64,000 nt of DNA from Azolla pinnata (Eukaryota; Streptophyta; Polypodiopsida; Salviniales; Salviniaceae), in contig JBBBWG010004669.1 of the NCBI GenBank assembly GCA_037176905.1, forward strand, positions 1 through 64,000, in the 5' to 3' direction. Position 1 is the stretch's first letter. Each line of letters starts with the position of its first letter. The notes below the pieces were generated by a model. It did no database searches, was not told the origin of the DNA, and saw only the letters and a program-made list of their open reading frames with translations. Both the position numbers and the translations under genes were made by a program. Positions 1 through 10,466 of the stretch are shown here, one piece after another.

Positions 1-236
1 TATTCCATGATATGTAAGCATACATCCATACGATACACACTATGCTGTATATATATATATATATATTCCATGATATGTAAGCATACAGGCTGTTTGCTTA
101 CACTGGATAATGCATCAAAACCCAAAGCATCTGAAGGTGGTTGTGCAAAATGTGTAATGCGTTACAGGCATGTATACAACACTACTATATCGTATATATA
201 TTCCATCATATGTAAGTATATGGGATGTTTTCTCAC

Positions 237-2994
237 ATTGGATACTTTGACAGATGTTCGGACGTTCCTGGGTGCAGGTTCCACAGGCTCCCTGACATCT
301 CTCACCTCTTCTCGTGCTTCCAACGTGCGATTCAAAGAACGAGGAGGCACCTCCGGAGGAGGACCGAAAATATCACTGCCCACCAATTCCTTTGATTTCG
401 CATTCGAAAACTGCCTCCTCACATGGATGTCGGCTATGGTTTCTTGGCTTCCACTAAGCTCGCGTTGCTTTGCGACCTCTGGTATTGACGTGGGTTTCTT
501 TGGCGAAAGGCTGCCATCCTCGCTGAAAGAGATCTGGCTAACACCACCTGCTGGCTATCATGACCAGAAACAAACTCTCATGAATCAATGGTGATTTGTT
601 CTCGGTTGCATTTTACTGCTTTGAGCACTTAATGGTTTTAGGATTTAGGTGTAGGTTTGGGGGGTTTAGGGAAGGAATACAATTTAACCTGATGAACACG
701 GACACTTGGCCGATCTAGAGTGGATATGGCAGAATTGATCGAATCTAGGCTGTCGACCTCGGATTCAACTCCAAATATCCCACTTCCAGTCATTTCACGT
801 CTTTTCGTATCAGAGCCAGGTCTCCTAATACTTCCAAAAGAGGCGAGAAAAATAACAATGTGTTTTCAATAACGGAGTAATCGGATAACAGATTAAATCA
901 ATTGATAGATACTGACTCACGGCTAAACCTATCAGAAAACTATGAATTTCTACAGCATGGCATCCATTTGTTGGAGTTTTCCAAACAGAGAATGCTTTAG
1001 ATTTTTCCACCACACAGATGTTTCCATCAGAATAGTGATTCACACCTTCTTAGTGCAGCATCTGCTTCCTCAGGTGTCAGATGTTCCCCAAAAGAGATCG
1101 TGCTCACACCACCCGCAGGCTACTTTATTAAAAACCCAAGATCATTAGTGTGTACAAATGCAATGAATCAATATTGAAAAGCACAACAATACGTGTTATG
1201 AGCTTCCTAAGCGGTTGATATGAGCCCTTCATCTAGAATCTGAAGACTTCCTTCAGCCCATTAGCACATACTAGTATTTGGATTCAGAACCAAATTTGTC
1301 CAAAATGCTTTTGGTTGAAATGGTTTCCTTGAGGGTTCACTAATGAACACTCCCAAATAAATAGATTTGAAGAAAACATCTGGCACTCAATGGATGCTAA
1401 TAAGGAACAAGAACCCATCGACCCATGCTCCATATTGGATTATCTTATAGAATCAGAAGGGAAAAGCTTTGGAAACCCAAGGGAAAACCCATTAAAAGGA
1501 TAATAAAAGCTTTTAATTCCATAGTTATGACATAACCAACTAAGATACCTTTGGTCATTGGGCATGTAAAGCAACTATGATCTGAATTTCCTTCTGTGCC
1601 AGTAAAAAAACCATATCCACCCTGGATGGGGAAGCAACCTGCAAGAGTGTCTAAAAGGCCTTCTCATACTATCATTGCATACATTTGTGAAGTACCATGT
1701 AAGCTGACATTTCTACCACCGACCCTGATCGACGCTTAAAAGCAGCTCAGGATTGAGACCCTTGTTGTATACAGTGAGTATTGATTAAATTTTTGGAAGC
1801 AAACAATCGTACGTGCTCATATGTGCCACAAAAATTTCAGATCAAGGGCAATCAGAGTAGCCAAAGAAAGGTGTTTTATCACCCAAAAAATGATCACTTT
1901 GAAGAGATAAAGTAAACCCGATCCACACATATCTGAAGGCCATGATCTGCCTACTGTGGCAGCAAATAGAATCCCTGAAGGCCTGATCTACCCAAAAGCT
2001 GAGCTGATTTTCATCACAATTCAAGACATACGAGTACTCAAGTACCCCTATGAGCTGAAAATTGCCAAGTTGTCGGCACCGCAGCAACCTTTACATGGTC
2101 TTCATGACCTTTCAAATGCACTAATGCCTCTCCTCTTAAGGTCTTCATGACCTTTCAAATGCACTAATGCCTCTCCTCTTAAGGTCTTCATGACCTTTCA
2201 AATGCACTACTGCCTCTCCTCTTAAGGTCTTCATGGTGCAAAAAGGTTTTCCTGGAAGCAATTCAGTCCCAGACTTTGCTTCTTGCCCCCGATTCTGATG
2301 TAGCCAATTCAACTCGCTCCATGAAAGGATCATTAGAGCCTCGGGAGCATATCAGAAGCATTAACTTCACTCAGTCTCAAGAGCATGATACAACCTCTGA
2401 TGAACATGCAGAAATCATCGATCGAACTCATTCTCCAAAGCATCAATAGAACCCAGTGACGAAGTATACAGGAATCATTCTCCAAAACACCGCTAGAACA
2501 TTCCTAACGACGGGAAACAACAGAACTACAGCGATAGCCCTTTTTTTTTGTTACCAAAACCAGACTTTCCGAGTGATCGCCATAGCTAGATGGCGACAAC
2601 AAGCAAACTTTTCAGTGATCCCCGTAGCTAGAGGGAGAGAAACGGTGAGAGAGGGGGAGGAAAGAAGAAGAAGAAGAAGATGATGATGATGATGATGATG
2701 ATGAGGGTTACAGACCTGATGCATACGGATGGTGGGGCGACCCACAGGGCTATCCGAAGCAGAAGGATGTTCATCTCCGACAGCTGCGAGCCCAGCGGCG
2801 GCAGGATGATCTGAAGAAGCAACAGAGACACGCACAAGATCGGAAGCAATGGCGCCGACAGCTACAGAGGTAGAAGAAGAAGAGGAAGACGACGACGAAG
2901 AAGAAGAAGAAGAGGGGTTGGGAAGGGGAGGGCCATCAGACCAGCTGAAGAGATCGAAGGTAGAAGCTCCGCCAGGAGGCCGTCGGGATGCCAT
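237..2994 (-). CDS. DUF4057 family protein, 5' part (gene runs off the left edge)
   Basis: Plant-specific DUF4057 protein, annotated in plants as 'hematological/neurological expressed 1-like'; its biochemical role is unknown. Four exons fit in phase: 2994-2716, 1119-1046, 824-689 and 554-237, giving 269 residues before the gene continues left of base 1. Exon 1 opens MASRRPPGGASTFDLFSWSD, matching the family's opening (a short basic stretch, then S/T-x-D-L-x-x-W-S), followed by a serine tract. Exons 2 and 4 each begin with the family repeat HQPAGGVSxISF (the HQ comes from the previous exon). Exon 3 carries REMTGSGIFG. Exon 4 carries SPKKPTSIPEVAKQRELSG, GSDIFGPPPEV and EPAPRNVRTSVKVSN, which are highly diagnostic. 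The expected C-terminal exons are outside the window. Intron 1 is long (about 1.6 kb) and holds a 43-bp tandem triplication. Identification is firm; the start is the only ATG giving the family N-terminus. Confidence 0.88.
2097..2235. repeat. 43-bp tandem repeat, three copies plus a partial one
   Basis: Copies start at 2097, 2140 and 2183, each opening ggtcttcatgacctttcaaa, with a partial fourth from 2226. They are nearly identical, so the expansion is recent. It lies in intron 1 of the DUF4057 gene. Confidence 0.93.
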
Positions 2995-3031
2995 GGCGGG
3001 GGAGGGGTTTCCCTGCTTCAGAGAAGTGGGC

Positions 3032-3033
<2 letters not shown>

Positions 3034-3064
<31 letters not shown>
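3034..3064. repeat. (CT)n microsatellite in the DUF4057 gene's 5' leader
   Basis: An uninterrupted CT tract just upstream of the DUF4057 start codon. Read on that gene's strand it is a GA tract, a common form of plant 5' leader or core promoter. Confidence 0.9.
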
Positions 3065-3068
<4 letters not shown>

Positions 3069-3186
3069 TTCTCGCTTCCTCCTGCCGGGGGTTGTTGCTC
3101 AGAGGAAATGTGGGTCCTGTGGGCGGCGCCTGCGGGATCCAAAGAGCTTCGCTGGCGATGGCGAGCTTCTCTGCTCAGCTAGGGCT

Positions 3187-3294
3187 GCTTCTTCTTCCTT
3201 CCTCTTCTGCTTCTTCTTCTTCTTCTTCTTCTTCCTCTTTCTTCTTCTTCTTTCTTCTTCTTCCTCTTTTTTCTTCTTCTTCTTTCTTCTTTCT

Positions 3295-3327
<33 letters not shown>

Positions 3328-3336
3328 TTCTTTTCT
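3187..3336. repeat. CTT/CTTT-rich polypyrimidine tract
   Basis: About 150 bp of TTC and TTTC repeats, purine-rich on the other strand, upstream of the DUF4057 gene. Open frames through it encode only serine, phenylalanine, glutamate and lysine runs and are not genes. Confidence 0.9.
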
Positions 3337-3363
3337 TAGAGTTTCCCTTATTTCCACAAATAC

Positions 3364-4043
3364 CCTTTTCTTTCCTCTTTTTCCAAGTATTGTGCCCTTT
3401 ATCCACAGCTTCCTTCCTAAACCCTAAACCCTAAACACTTAAACCCTTAAACCCTAAACCCTAAAAACCTTAAACCCTAAAACCCTAAACACTTAAACCG
3501 ATAAACCGATAAACCCTTAAACCTTAAACTAAACCCATAAACCCTTAAACCCTTAAACCCTAAACCCTAAAACCTTAAACCCTCAAACCCTCAAACCCTA
3601 AACCCTAAACCCTAAACCCTTAAACCCTTAAACCCTTAAACCCTAAACCCATAAACCCTAAACCCTTAAACCCTAAACCCGTAAACCCTAAATCCTTAAA
3701 CCCTTAAACCCTAAACACTTAAACCCATAAAACCTTGAACCCTTAAACCCTAAACCCTAAACCCTTAAGCCCTCAAACCCTAAACCCTAAACACTTAAAC
3801 CCATAAACCCATAAACCCTTAAACCCTTAAACCCTTAAACCCTTAAACCCTTAAACCCTAAACCCTAAAACCTTAAACCCTCAAACCCTAAACCCTAAAC
3901 CCTAAACCCTAAACACTTAAACCCATAAACCCTTAAACCCTTAAACCCTTAAACCCTAAACCCTAAACCCTTAACCTTGACATGATGAGCAAGTTTGTTG
4001 CCTTTTCTTTCCAAGTATTATGCCCTTTACCCACAACTTTCTT
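3364..4043. repeat. Direct repeats flanking the telomere-like block
   Basis: A ~45-bp segment at 3364-3412 (containing ttccaagtattgtgcccttt) recurs at 4001-4043 with a few changes (containing ttccaagtattatgcccttt). The telomere-like array lies exactly between the two copies. The whole unit therefore looks like part of a larger subtelomeric tandem repeat, or an array bounded by a duplication. Confidence 0.8.
3416..3975. repeat. Degenerate interstitial telomere-like array (CCCTAAA / CCCTTAAA)
   Basis: About 560 bp of CCCTAAA units mixed with CCCTTAAA, CACTTAAA and CCCATAAA variants, all C-rich on the plus strand. Arabidopsis-type telomere sequence is TTTAGGG/CCCTAAA. The heavy degeneration, and the genes on both sides, show this is an interstitial or subtelomeric remnant and not a chromosome end. 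Confidence 0.93.
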
Positions 4044-4079
4044 TGTGAAACCCTGAAACCCTAACTGAGTTGCGATGAT

Positions 4080-4736
4080 GACCCGGCTTTCCTTCCAAAC
4101 TAGTCGCCATACTCTTATAAATGAGTGGCTACACAAACATTGTAGCACATTTTTGTCTTATGAGTCATATTGGTCTAAATAGATGTTACTATATATATAT
4201 GTATATACTTCATGAGCTTTGATTCATCTATTTGAACTCTCAAACCTGATATTATACGAGGAAGCTTTGAGCTTTTTGATACGGGCGATTGCTCTTGTCT
4301 TTCCCCCTGCCTCATGTGTGACAAAACTTTATGTTTTTCCTCGTATCTTTGGCCCTGAGTTTCAAATTTTAGATTTTTTCATGTCATATATAAGTTATAT
4401 ATATATATATATATATTGTAAACTAAATATTATATTACGAAAAGAGAAGAACGATTGAACAAAATAGAAGATCTACATAGAGATCTTACTACATCTTACT
4501 ACAAGAGAGAGAGAGAGAGAGAGATTAATGTTTTCTTAGGCAAACAATGCATTTTAGAGCAAAACCGATTCAGACAAACAGAGGGACAAGGAGTGATAAG
4601 TTTGATGACGACAAACGATTGGCCCTATGTGAGATGGCATATTCAGTATCTATGCTCTTGTGAACAACTTTTTTTTGTGTTCCGACATCATGGGATGGAT
4701 CCAATGCACGACATCGAAGGAAATGGCGATGTTGCT

Positions 4737-4767
<31 letters not shown>

Positions 4768-6900
4768 ATGATGAGCTAATGGTTTGTCATTTAGCTAGCA
4801 AGCTTTTCCTGAAAGATCATGGGCTCTTAGAAAGCGAGACAGAAATCGAAATCCTAAGCTCGCAACGCTCACAATCTGGCAAACTGCGCTCCTCTCATGT
4901 TGGCGTGTATAAAGAAAAGGATACCAGATTCCTTTGTTTACTACGCCCAAGATCTCGCTCGTGCCGAGCACATGGGCAGCTCCTGTTGTAGCAAATGTCT
5001 GACAAAATCACATGCAAGGCCTCTTCGACAAGATTCCAGTGTCGAGATTATCGCAAAGCATGCATGCACCGATGAGATGAGCCCAGGCAATCGATAAGAT
5101 TCTCCTCGACAAGGAAGGATTTGCATCCGGTTCACCAATCGAAGAGTTATTACGATGTTGTCGTGGGCAGTTAATCTGCTGTTGATGAATGAAAGCCAAG
5201 ACACAATTGCCACATGAGGTAAGATAGCCAATTATATCTATATATCTTTTTTATTTATCTGTCTGTCTATCTATCTTTTACATGTCATCTGGTTGGTCAC
5301 CATATCCATCAATGAGCTTGGCTTCTTTTGAAAATTTCATTATGATTTTACTTGCATTTTCTAGGGTTTACTTGGGATGAAGATCAGAGACAAGACTGAT
5401 CAGGTATTGCAGCCGAAGATTCGCAAAGACATTACAACTGCATTTCAGCTTGTAGACTGGAAAAATACACCGAGAAGCATCATCTCGACAGTCGCTAATT
5501 CAGTGGCTTCACCATGTCTCGATCCCCAGCAGCTTGCTTGCGCAATCGGTATGCTTGTCAACAGCGATCGGTATTGAGCTCCAAATGCCTCCAACGAGAG
5601 GGAATCATTCGGCACTCAGGCGCTCGACATCATAAATCTCCTGCTTCAGGGGCTTCAACAGCCTGGCACAAACACCGACGATTTCAACACGCATCAAATC
5701 TTTAGTTAGTTACCCGGTACTGGAATCGAAAGGCTTTGGAAGAGCTGAAAAGCTATGGAGATGGCAAGCGACGACGAAGATTCGCTGAAGCGATGTGATT
5801 AGAAGCGAGATTTTACTGAGAAAAAGCCTACGACTATATTTACCCTTCCGGGCCGTAACACAATACGAACATCGGATACACAAGAGGTTCTTTTACGTGC
5901 AAAGAATCGCAAGTAGAAATGTTTTTACGAGCGAATGACTTCGCCTGATCGCTGACATCCCCAAGGGGCTCGATCGACTTCCTGTTCCTCAGAAACTCAA
6001 TGAGGATTGCATTCTGTTTAGTGACATTTTTACATGCCAAGGAAGAAAGCAGGGAAGCGATTTTACCTCGCTTTTTGCTCTTGTTTCGGAGGCACACTTC
6101 TATCGAACGGCGACAGCCCCTTCTTGTACATCGCTTGGATTGTATTTATTTCCATTTTGTGCTTCTTGTAGTATCTCTTCGCATTGATTCGATCCCCTAG
6201 TATGCTACATCAAGTAACAGATGCAACGAGCGTTAAAACTTTGAGAAAAGGGAAGCAAATCGATGATTGGCGGGTACAGTAAAACTGATATCAAGTTATA
6301 GCTTTGAGACTAGTTTCTCCAGATACAAGGAGCATTTGGGGCTAATAGTTGAATTTGTAATCAAAGACTGCCGATATATCTCACATCCTATACACTGACT
6401 GCTCAGAAAAAAGGATCGATATCTAGCCCACCAGCATACATAAAGGCCGAAATGGGACGATCGAACTGTTTATGACATATGCTAAACTGTATGGGTGAAT
6501 TCTTTTAGTAGCATATGAGTTGTCGAAGCCTGAAGAGATTTCAAAAGAGTTAGTGAGCGAACCTTGCATGTAGTTGGTGGGCCTTTACTTTGTTACTAAC
6601 CACTTCTGTACTTAGGTTCCAAACTCCAAATTTGTTGCTTCGACTGGCTTCTGTCCAGGAACATGTGGCTTCCAAAGAGTCAAATACACATTGGATTGTT
6701 AAGGATGAAAATTGTGCCTTCATTTCTGACATTAATGAGTTCCAGCCAGCATGCCGAATCTGCCGAATCTACCGAATCCCCCTATTCTGTCTTCTGCAGC
6801 GATTTACAAAGATTGCCATGGCTAGCTTTGTAAAGCTACAACAACATGACGGCCTCAAAATGAACGCATGGCATCTAGGGCAAGACATGGCCAGTTCTGT
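4080..6900. other. Intergenic region with no recognised gene
   Basis: Contains (TA)n near 4397, (GA)n near 4504, and a GCT then GAT triplet tract near 4732-4774. A frame from 4694 reads MDPMHDIEGNGD, then alanine and aspartate runs, then about 75 ordinary residues. Further protein-like but stop-interrupted stretches lie around 4900-5090 and 5377-5830. I could not match any of it to a family. It may be a decayed gene or chance open frames. Confidence 0.5.
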
Positions 6901-7159
6901 AAAGCTACAAACAAACAGTATCTAGGGTTTAGGGTATAACCATAACCACGGAGCTATACAGCAGCCTACAACATGAGCAACAAAAAGGAGCCAAGTTTGC
7001 AAAGTCTTCTCCAGACTATACAAATCCAGTTCGAAATCATTCAACTGGTGCCGAGAAATGCACCGAATGTTTGCTATTTCGTCGAGCTTTTTTTGAAACG
7101 TGCTCTTGTTTTTAATGTAAGGCAAAAACAGTGATTTGAGCACGAGAACGGCTGCATAC

Positions 7160-7391
7160 CTGCATGAGTAAGAGGAGTTCTGGAATGTGGGCAAGGCAAA
7201 TCCGGGGGTGGTGTATAGGACCAGCATTGGAATCTTCTGAGTTCGGGTCGATAGCAGAGATGTGGCACAGTGCATATGTTTCTTAGCTTGTAGTGCCCAT
7301 CAGCTCGCGTGAATTTAGGCGTAGATTCCAACTCCGTGCTGATATTCCAAGCAGGTGGACCCCTATCGAAAAGGTGATCAGATGCTAGCAC
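7160..7391 (-). CDS. Possible orphan exon, unrecognised
   Basis: On the minus strand a 232-nt segment is open in one frame throughout, bounded by an acceptor-like AG at 7393-7392 and a donor-like GT at 7159-7158. It reads VLASDHLFDRGPPAWNIST and continues with ordinary composition, unlike the low-complexity frames around it. A second plain stretch, PGFHSKLSDGIYIPAHKSF, lies on the same strand near 7900. An acidic exon-like stretch beginning MACSDALHEAEGEEAVGEV starts at 8902, with a possible donor after 8768. I could not link these in phase and recognise no family, so treat them as candidate exons of an unknown minus-strand gene. Confidence 0.2.
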
Positions 7392-7431
7392 CTGCTTGAT
7401 TACCAGAAGAGAAATCGACACATCATCAGCA

Positions 7432-7760
7432 CAAAGAGAGGCAATTTCTCAACACCAACAGCAGCAGCAGCACAAGGAAAAGCCATTTCACAACAGCAAC
7501 AACAGCGCAAAGAGAAACCCTTTCACAACAGACCACCACCACAACATCGGTAGTAAGAGAAGCCATTTCACAACAAAAACATTATTAAGAGAAGCCATTT
7601 CACAACAAAAACAACAACAGCATCGTTATTAGGGGAAGGCATTTCACAACAAACAACAACAACAGCATCATTATTTAAGAGAAGCCACTTCAGAACTGCA
7701 ACAGCATCACAAAGAGACGCCATTTCACAACTACAACAACAACAAAAGCAGTAGCAACTC
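7432..7760. repeat. CAA-rich minisatellite
   Basis: Repeats of gagaagccatttcacaac followed by AAC/CAG triplets, at irregular spacing of about 40-50 bp and at least seven copies. The frames through it are low-complexity glutamine/asparagine on one strand and leucine/valine on the other. Confidence 0.85.
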
Positions 7761-7974
7761 CAATAGCACACCAACACCCCATGGTCACAGTACCAATACC
7801 AATCTCTTTTGTGGGACTCTTTTTTTATCTTCTCGTTCCAGCTCAGAAGTTGCAAAAAGGACTTATGAGCTGGTATATATATGCCATCACTCAGTTTTGA
7901 GTGGAAACCTGGCCTCTCTGAAAGACAATGCAGTTTCTTGGCATGGCTGTGCATTGTCAGCCAGAGATAGCATC

Positions 7975-8730
7975 CATACATGCACACACACATACATCAG
8001 AGTGTGCTACATGCATCGCACATTCATCGGCAAGCATGTACATATATGTACAGACATGCAAGCAATGGACACATGCGCATGCATCTCTCAGGTGCCACCT
8101 GCATGCATGCATGCATCGCAGCATATGTCGGTATGTAGGCAGCAAATCTACAATACACACATGCATTGTACATCACAAGTACATACATCGGTCAGTGCTA
8201 CCTCCATACATGCATCATGCATGCGGGGGTGTGTAGGCAGCATATATACATACACACATGCATTGTACACAACTACATACATCCAGCAAGTGCTACCGCC
8301 ATACATGCATTGTAGCATACGCGGGTATGCAGGTCGCATCTGTGCATACACGCATGCATTGAGCACATGTACATCTACGCATTTATGCACACATCTCGAG
8401 CACAAGTACATACATTGCTATGTATGCACAAGCACACACTACATAACATTGCCATGTTATGCACAAGCATACACTACATACATTGCTATGCTATGCACAA
8501 GCATACACATACATAGGCAAGTGCTACCTCCATACCTGCATTGTGGGTAGCATATTTACATACACACATGCATTGTACACAACTACACACATACATGCAT
8601 TGTAGCATACGTGGGTATGCAGGTAGCATCTGTGCATACACACATGCATTGAGCACAGGTACATCTGTGCATCGTGCACACATCTCCAGCCACAAGTACA
8701 TACATTGCTATGGATTCACAAGCATACACA
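7975..8730. repeat. Compound CATACA/TGCATG-rich repeat with a ~290-bp internal duplication
   Basis: Alternating purine-pyrimidine DNA dominated by cataca and tgcatg. A block around 8222-8430 (containing gggtatgcagg and gcattgagcaca) is repeated around 8537-8720 with modest divergence. Open frames through it are cysteine, histidine and tyrosine repeats with no gene character. Confidence 0.8.
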
Positions 8731-9185
8731 TACGTAGGCGGATAGAGAAGACAAAGAGGGTATGTACCAGATGGGGTTGTGCAGGAAAGGCGGGGTCTTG
8801 CTCACCGCCATCGCCATCGCCATCGCTATCCTTCCCCGGATCTGCTACTTCTCCGACCGCTTCTTCGCCCTCTGCTTCATGCAGTGCGTCTGAACACGCC
8901 ATAGCGGATTCCAGTCTCCCTGGCTCCGTCTCTTCCTCGCTCTCGGTCTCTCTGTTCGGAGGGCAGTGGGCGACGGTCCGTCGTATCCATACGCCCATGT
9001 ACATACGGCGGGCATACATACGGAGCGTCCACGTATGCTGTACCGTATCTGATCGTATGTACGATGCAACGTATGCGTACATTATACGTATCGTCTTCCC
9101 CAGGTTTCTCGGAACCTAAAAACCCTAAAACCCTAAAACAAACCCTAAACTCCGGAAAAGCCCCGAGCATCTGTGGACCCAGCAC

Positions 9186-9386
9186 AGATTCGCGCCATCC
9201 ATGATGTTAAACAATGCGTATTTTGTACACAGAATACGCTTGCGAATAACACAGATTCGTTGTATCCATGATGTTAAACGATGCGTATTTTGTACACAGA
9301 ATACGCTTGTGAATAACGCATATTCGCAGTATCCATGATGTTAATCGATGCGTATTTTGTACGCAGAATACGCTTGTGAATAACGT
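9186..9386. repeat. 67-bp tandem repeat, three copies, each with an internal inverted repeat
   Basis: Copies start at 9186, 9253 and 9320. Each contains ccatgatgttaa and the inverted pair gcgtatt...aatacgc, which could form a short hairpin. Divergence between copies is low. Confidence 0.93.
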
Positions 9387-9740
9387 GGGCCCCGCGAAGA
9401 GCATCTCGTGGAATCGAGGAAAGAGTATCTATCAGAAGGATTGGAATCTCGAGAGCGTCTAATGGAATCGAGAAGAATCCCAAGTAAGTAACTCCACCGC
9501 TGTATTCGGCGATACGCTCCACATTCGACCAGCTCCCTCCAGTTCGAGACTTTTGCGGAAAGATAACACGAGAAGGAAGCTTTCTAAAGCCCAAGGATGA
9601 GGCTAACTTCAGATCGATCGAATCGCCGACGTTGGGGCCCTATGCAAATTGCTATGAAGAAATTTCTTGGACAAAAAGATTTCCACAAGATCCGCGATTG
9701 AGCCACATTTGTGCTGCAAGCTAAGCCAATGTTCCAAATT

Positions 9741-9832
9741 AGATCAAAACCATCTTTAGAAGCAGATCAATACCATCTTTAGAAGCAAATCAACACCATC
9801 TTTAGAAGCAGATCAATACCATCTTCAAGAGC
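9741..9832. repeat. 23-bp tandem repeat, four copies
   Basis: Unit agatcaataccatctttaga plus agc, at 9741, 9764, 9787 and 9810. A diverged fragment recurs near 9919-9950 together with the same upstream ttccaaattaga, so a larger unit was probably duplicated. Confidence 0.88.
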
Positions 9833-10466
9833 AGATCATATAAAACATACCAGCAGCCCAGTTGGGGTATTTGGATGTTTGTCAAGTTAACCAGTATATT
9901 CCAAATTAGACCAATTCCATCTTTAAAAGCAGATCAATACCCATCATCCAAAAGCATCACAAGGGGGGAACAGTGAACATACCAGCAGCCCTGTTTGGTA
10001 TTTGGATGTTCCTCATAATCATAGAACCTATATCATTCCACAGCTGGTGCTAATACGCTGTAGAGATCGTGTCGGTCTATTTCAATAGCTTGAACCCTAG
10101 TTATGATGTTATGCAAAAATCACATGATCCAGTCAGGGGTTAGGTTAATCCAATGATACAGAAAAATTAAGATTGTACTAGAGAGAGGAAAACAACAAGC
10201 TTTTTGTTGCCCAACTCAAAAGGGAGATTGATTGATTCATCCCCTTGCAAGCAGGAGAGGACATCCAAATTTTCAAGGAATGTATTCTGAAGCAGGCCAT
10301 CCTAATAGGGTTTCATCACGATACCCGGTTCCTGTCATCCTTCACCCATCGAGTTTTCGTATATTTGGCATGGCTTCAACATAGTTCACAGATACCCAAA
10401 TGATTCATCCATATTGCACATGCATAACCAAGCAAGATGTGGGCTTTGATGTAGTTCAACTCGATG

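Noticed and set aside
3416-3975. A true chromosome end
   Set aside because: The telomere-like units are strongly degenerate and the array is flanked by unique DNA and genes on both sides.
7897-8701. Cysteine/histidine-rich open frames on both strands
   Set aside because: They are translations of the cataca/tgcatg repeat, mirrored on the opposite strand, with no domain.
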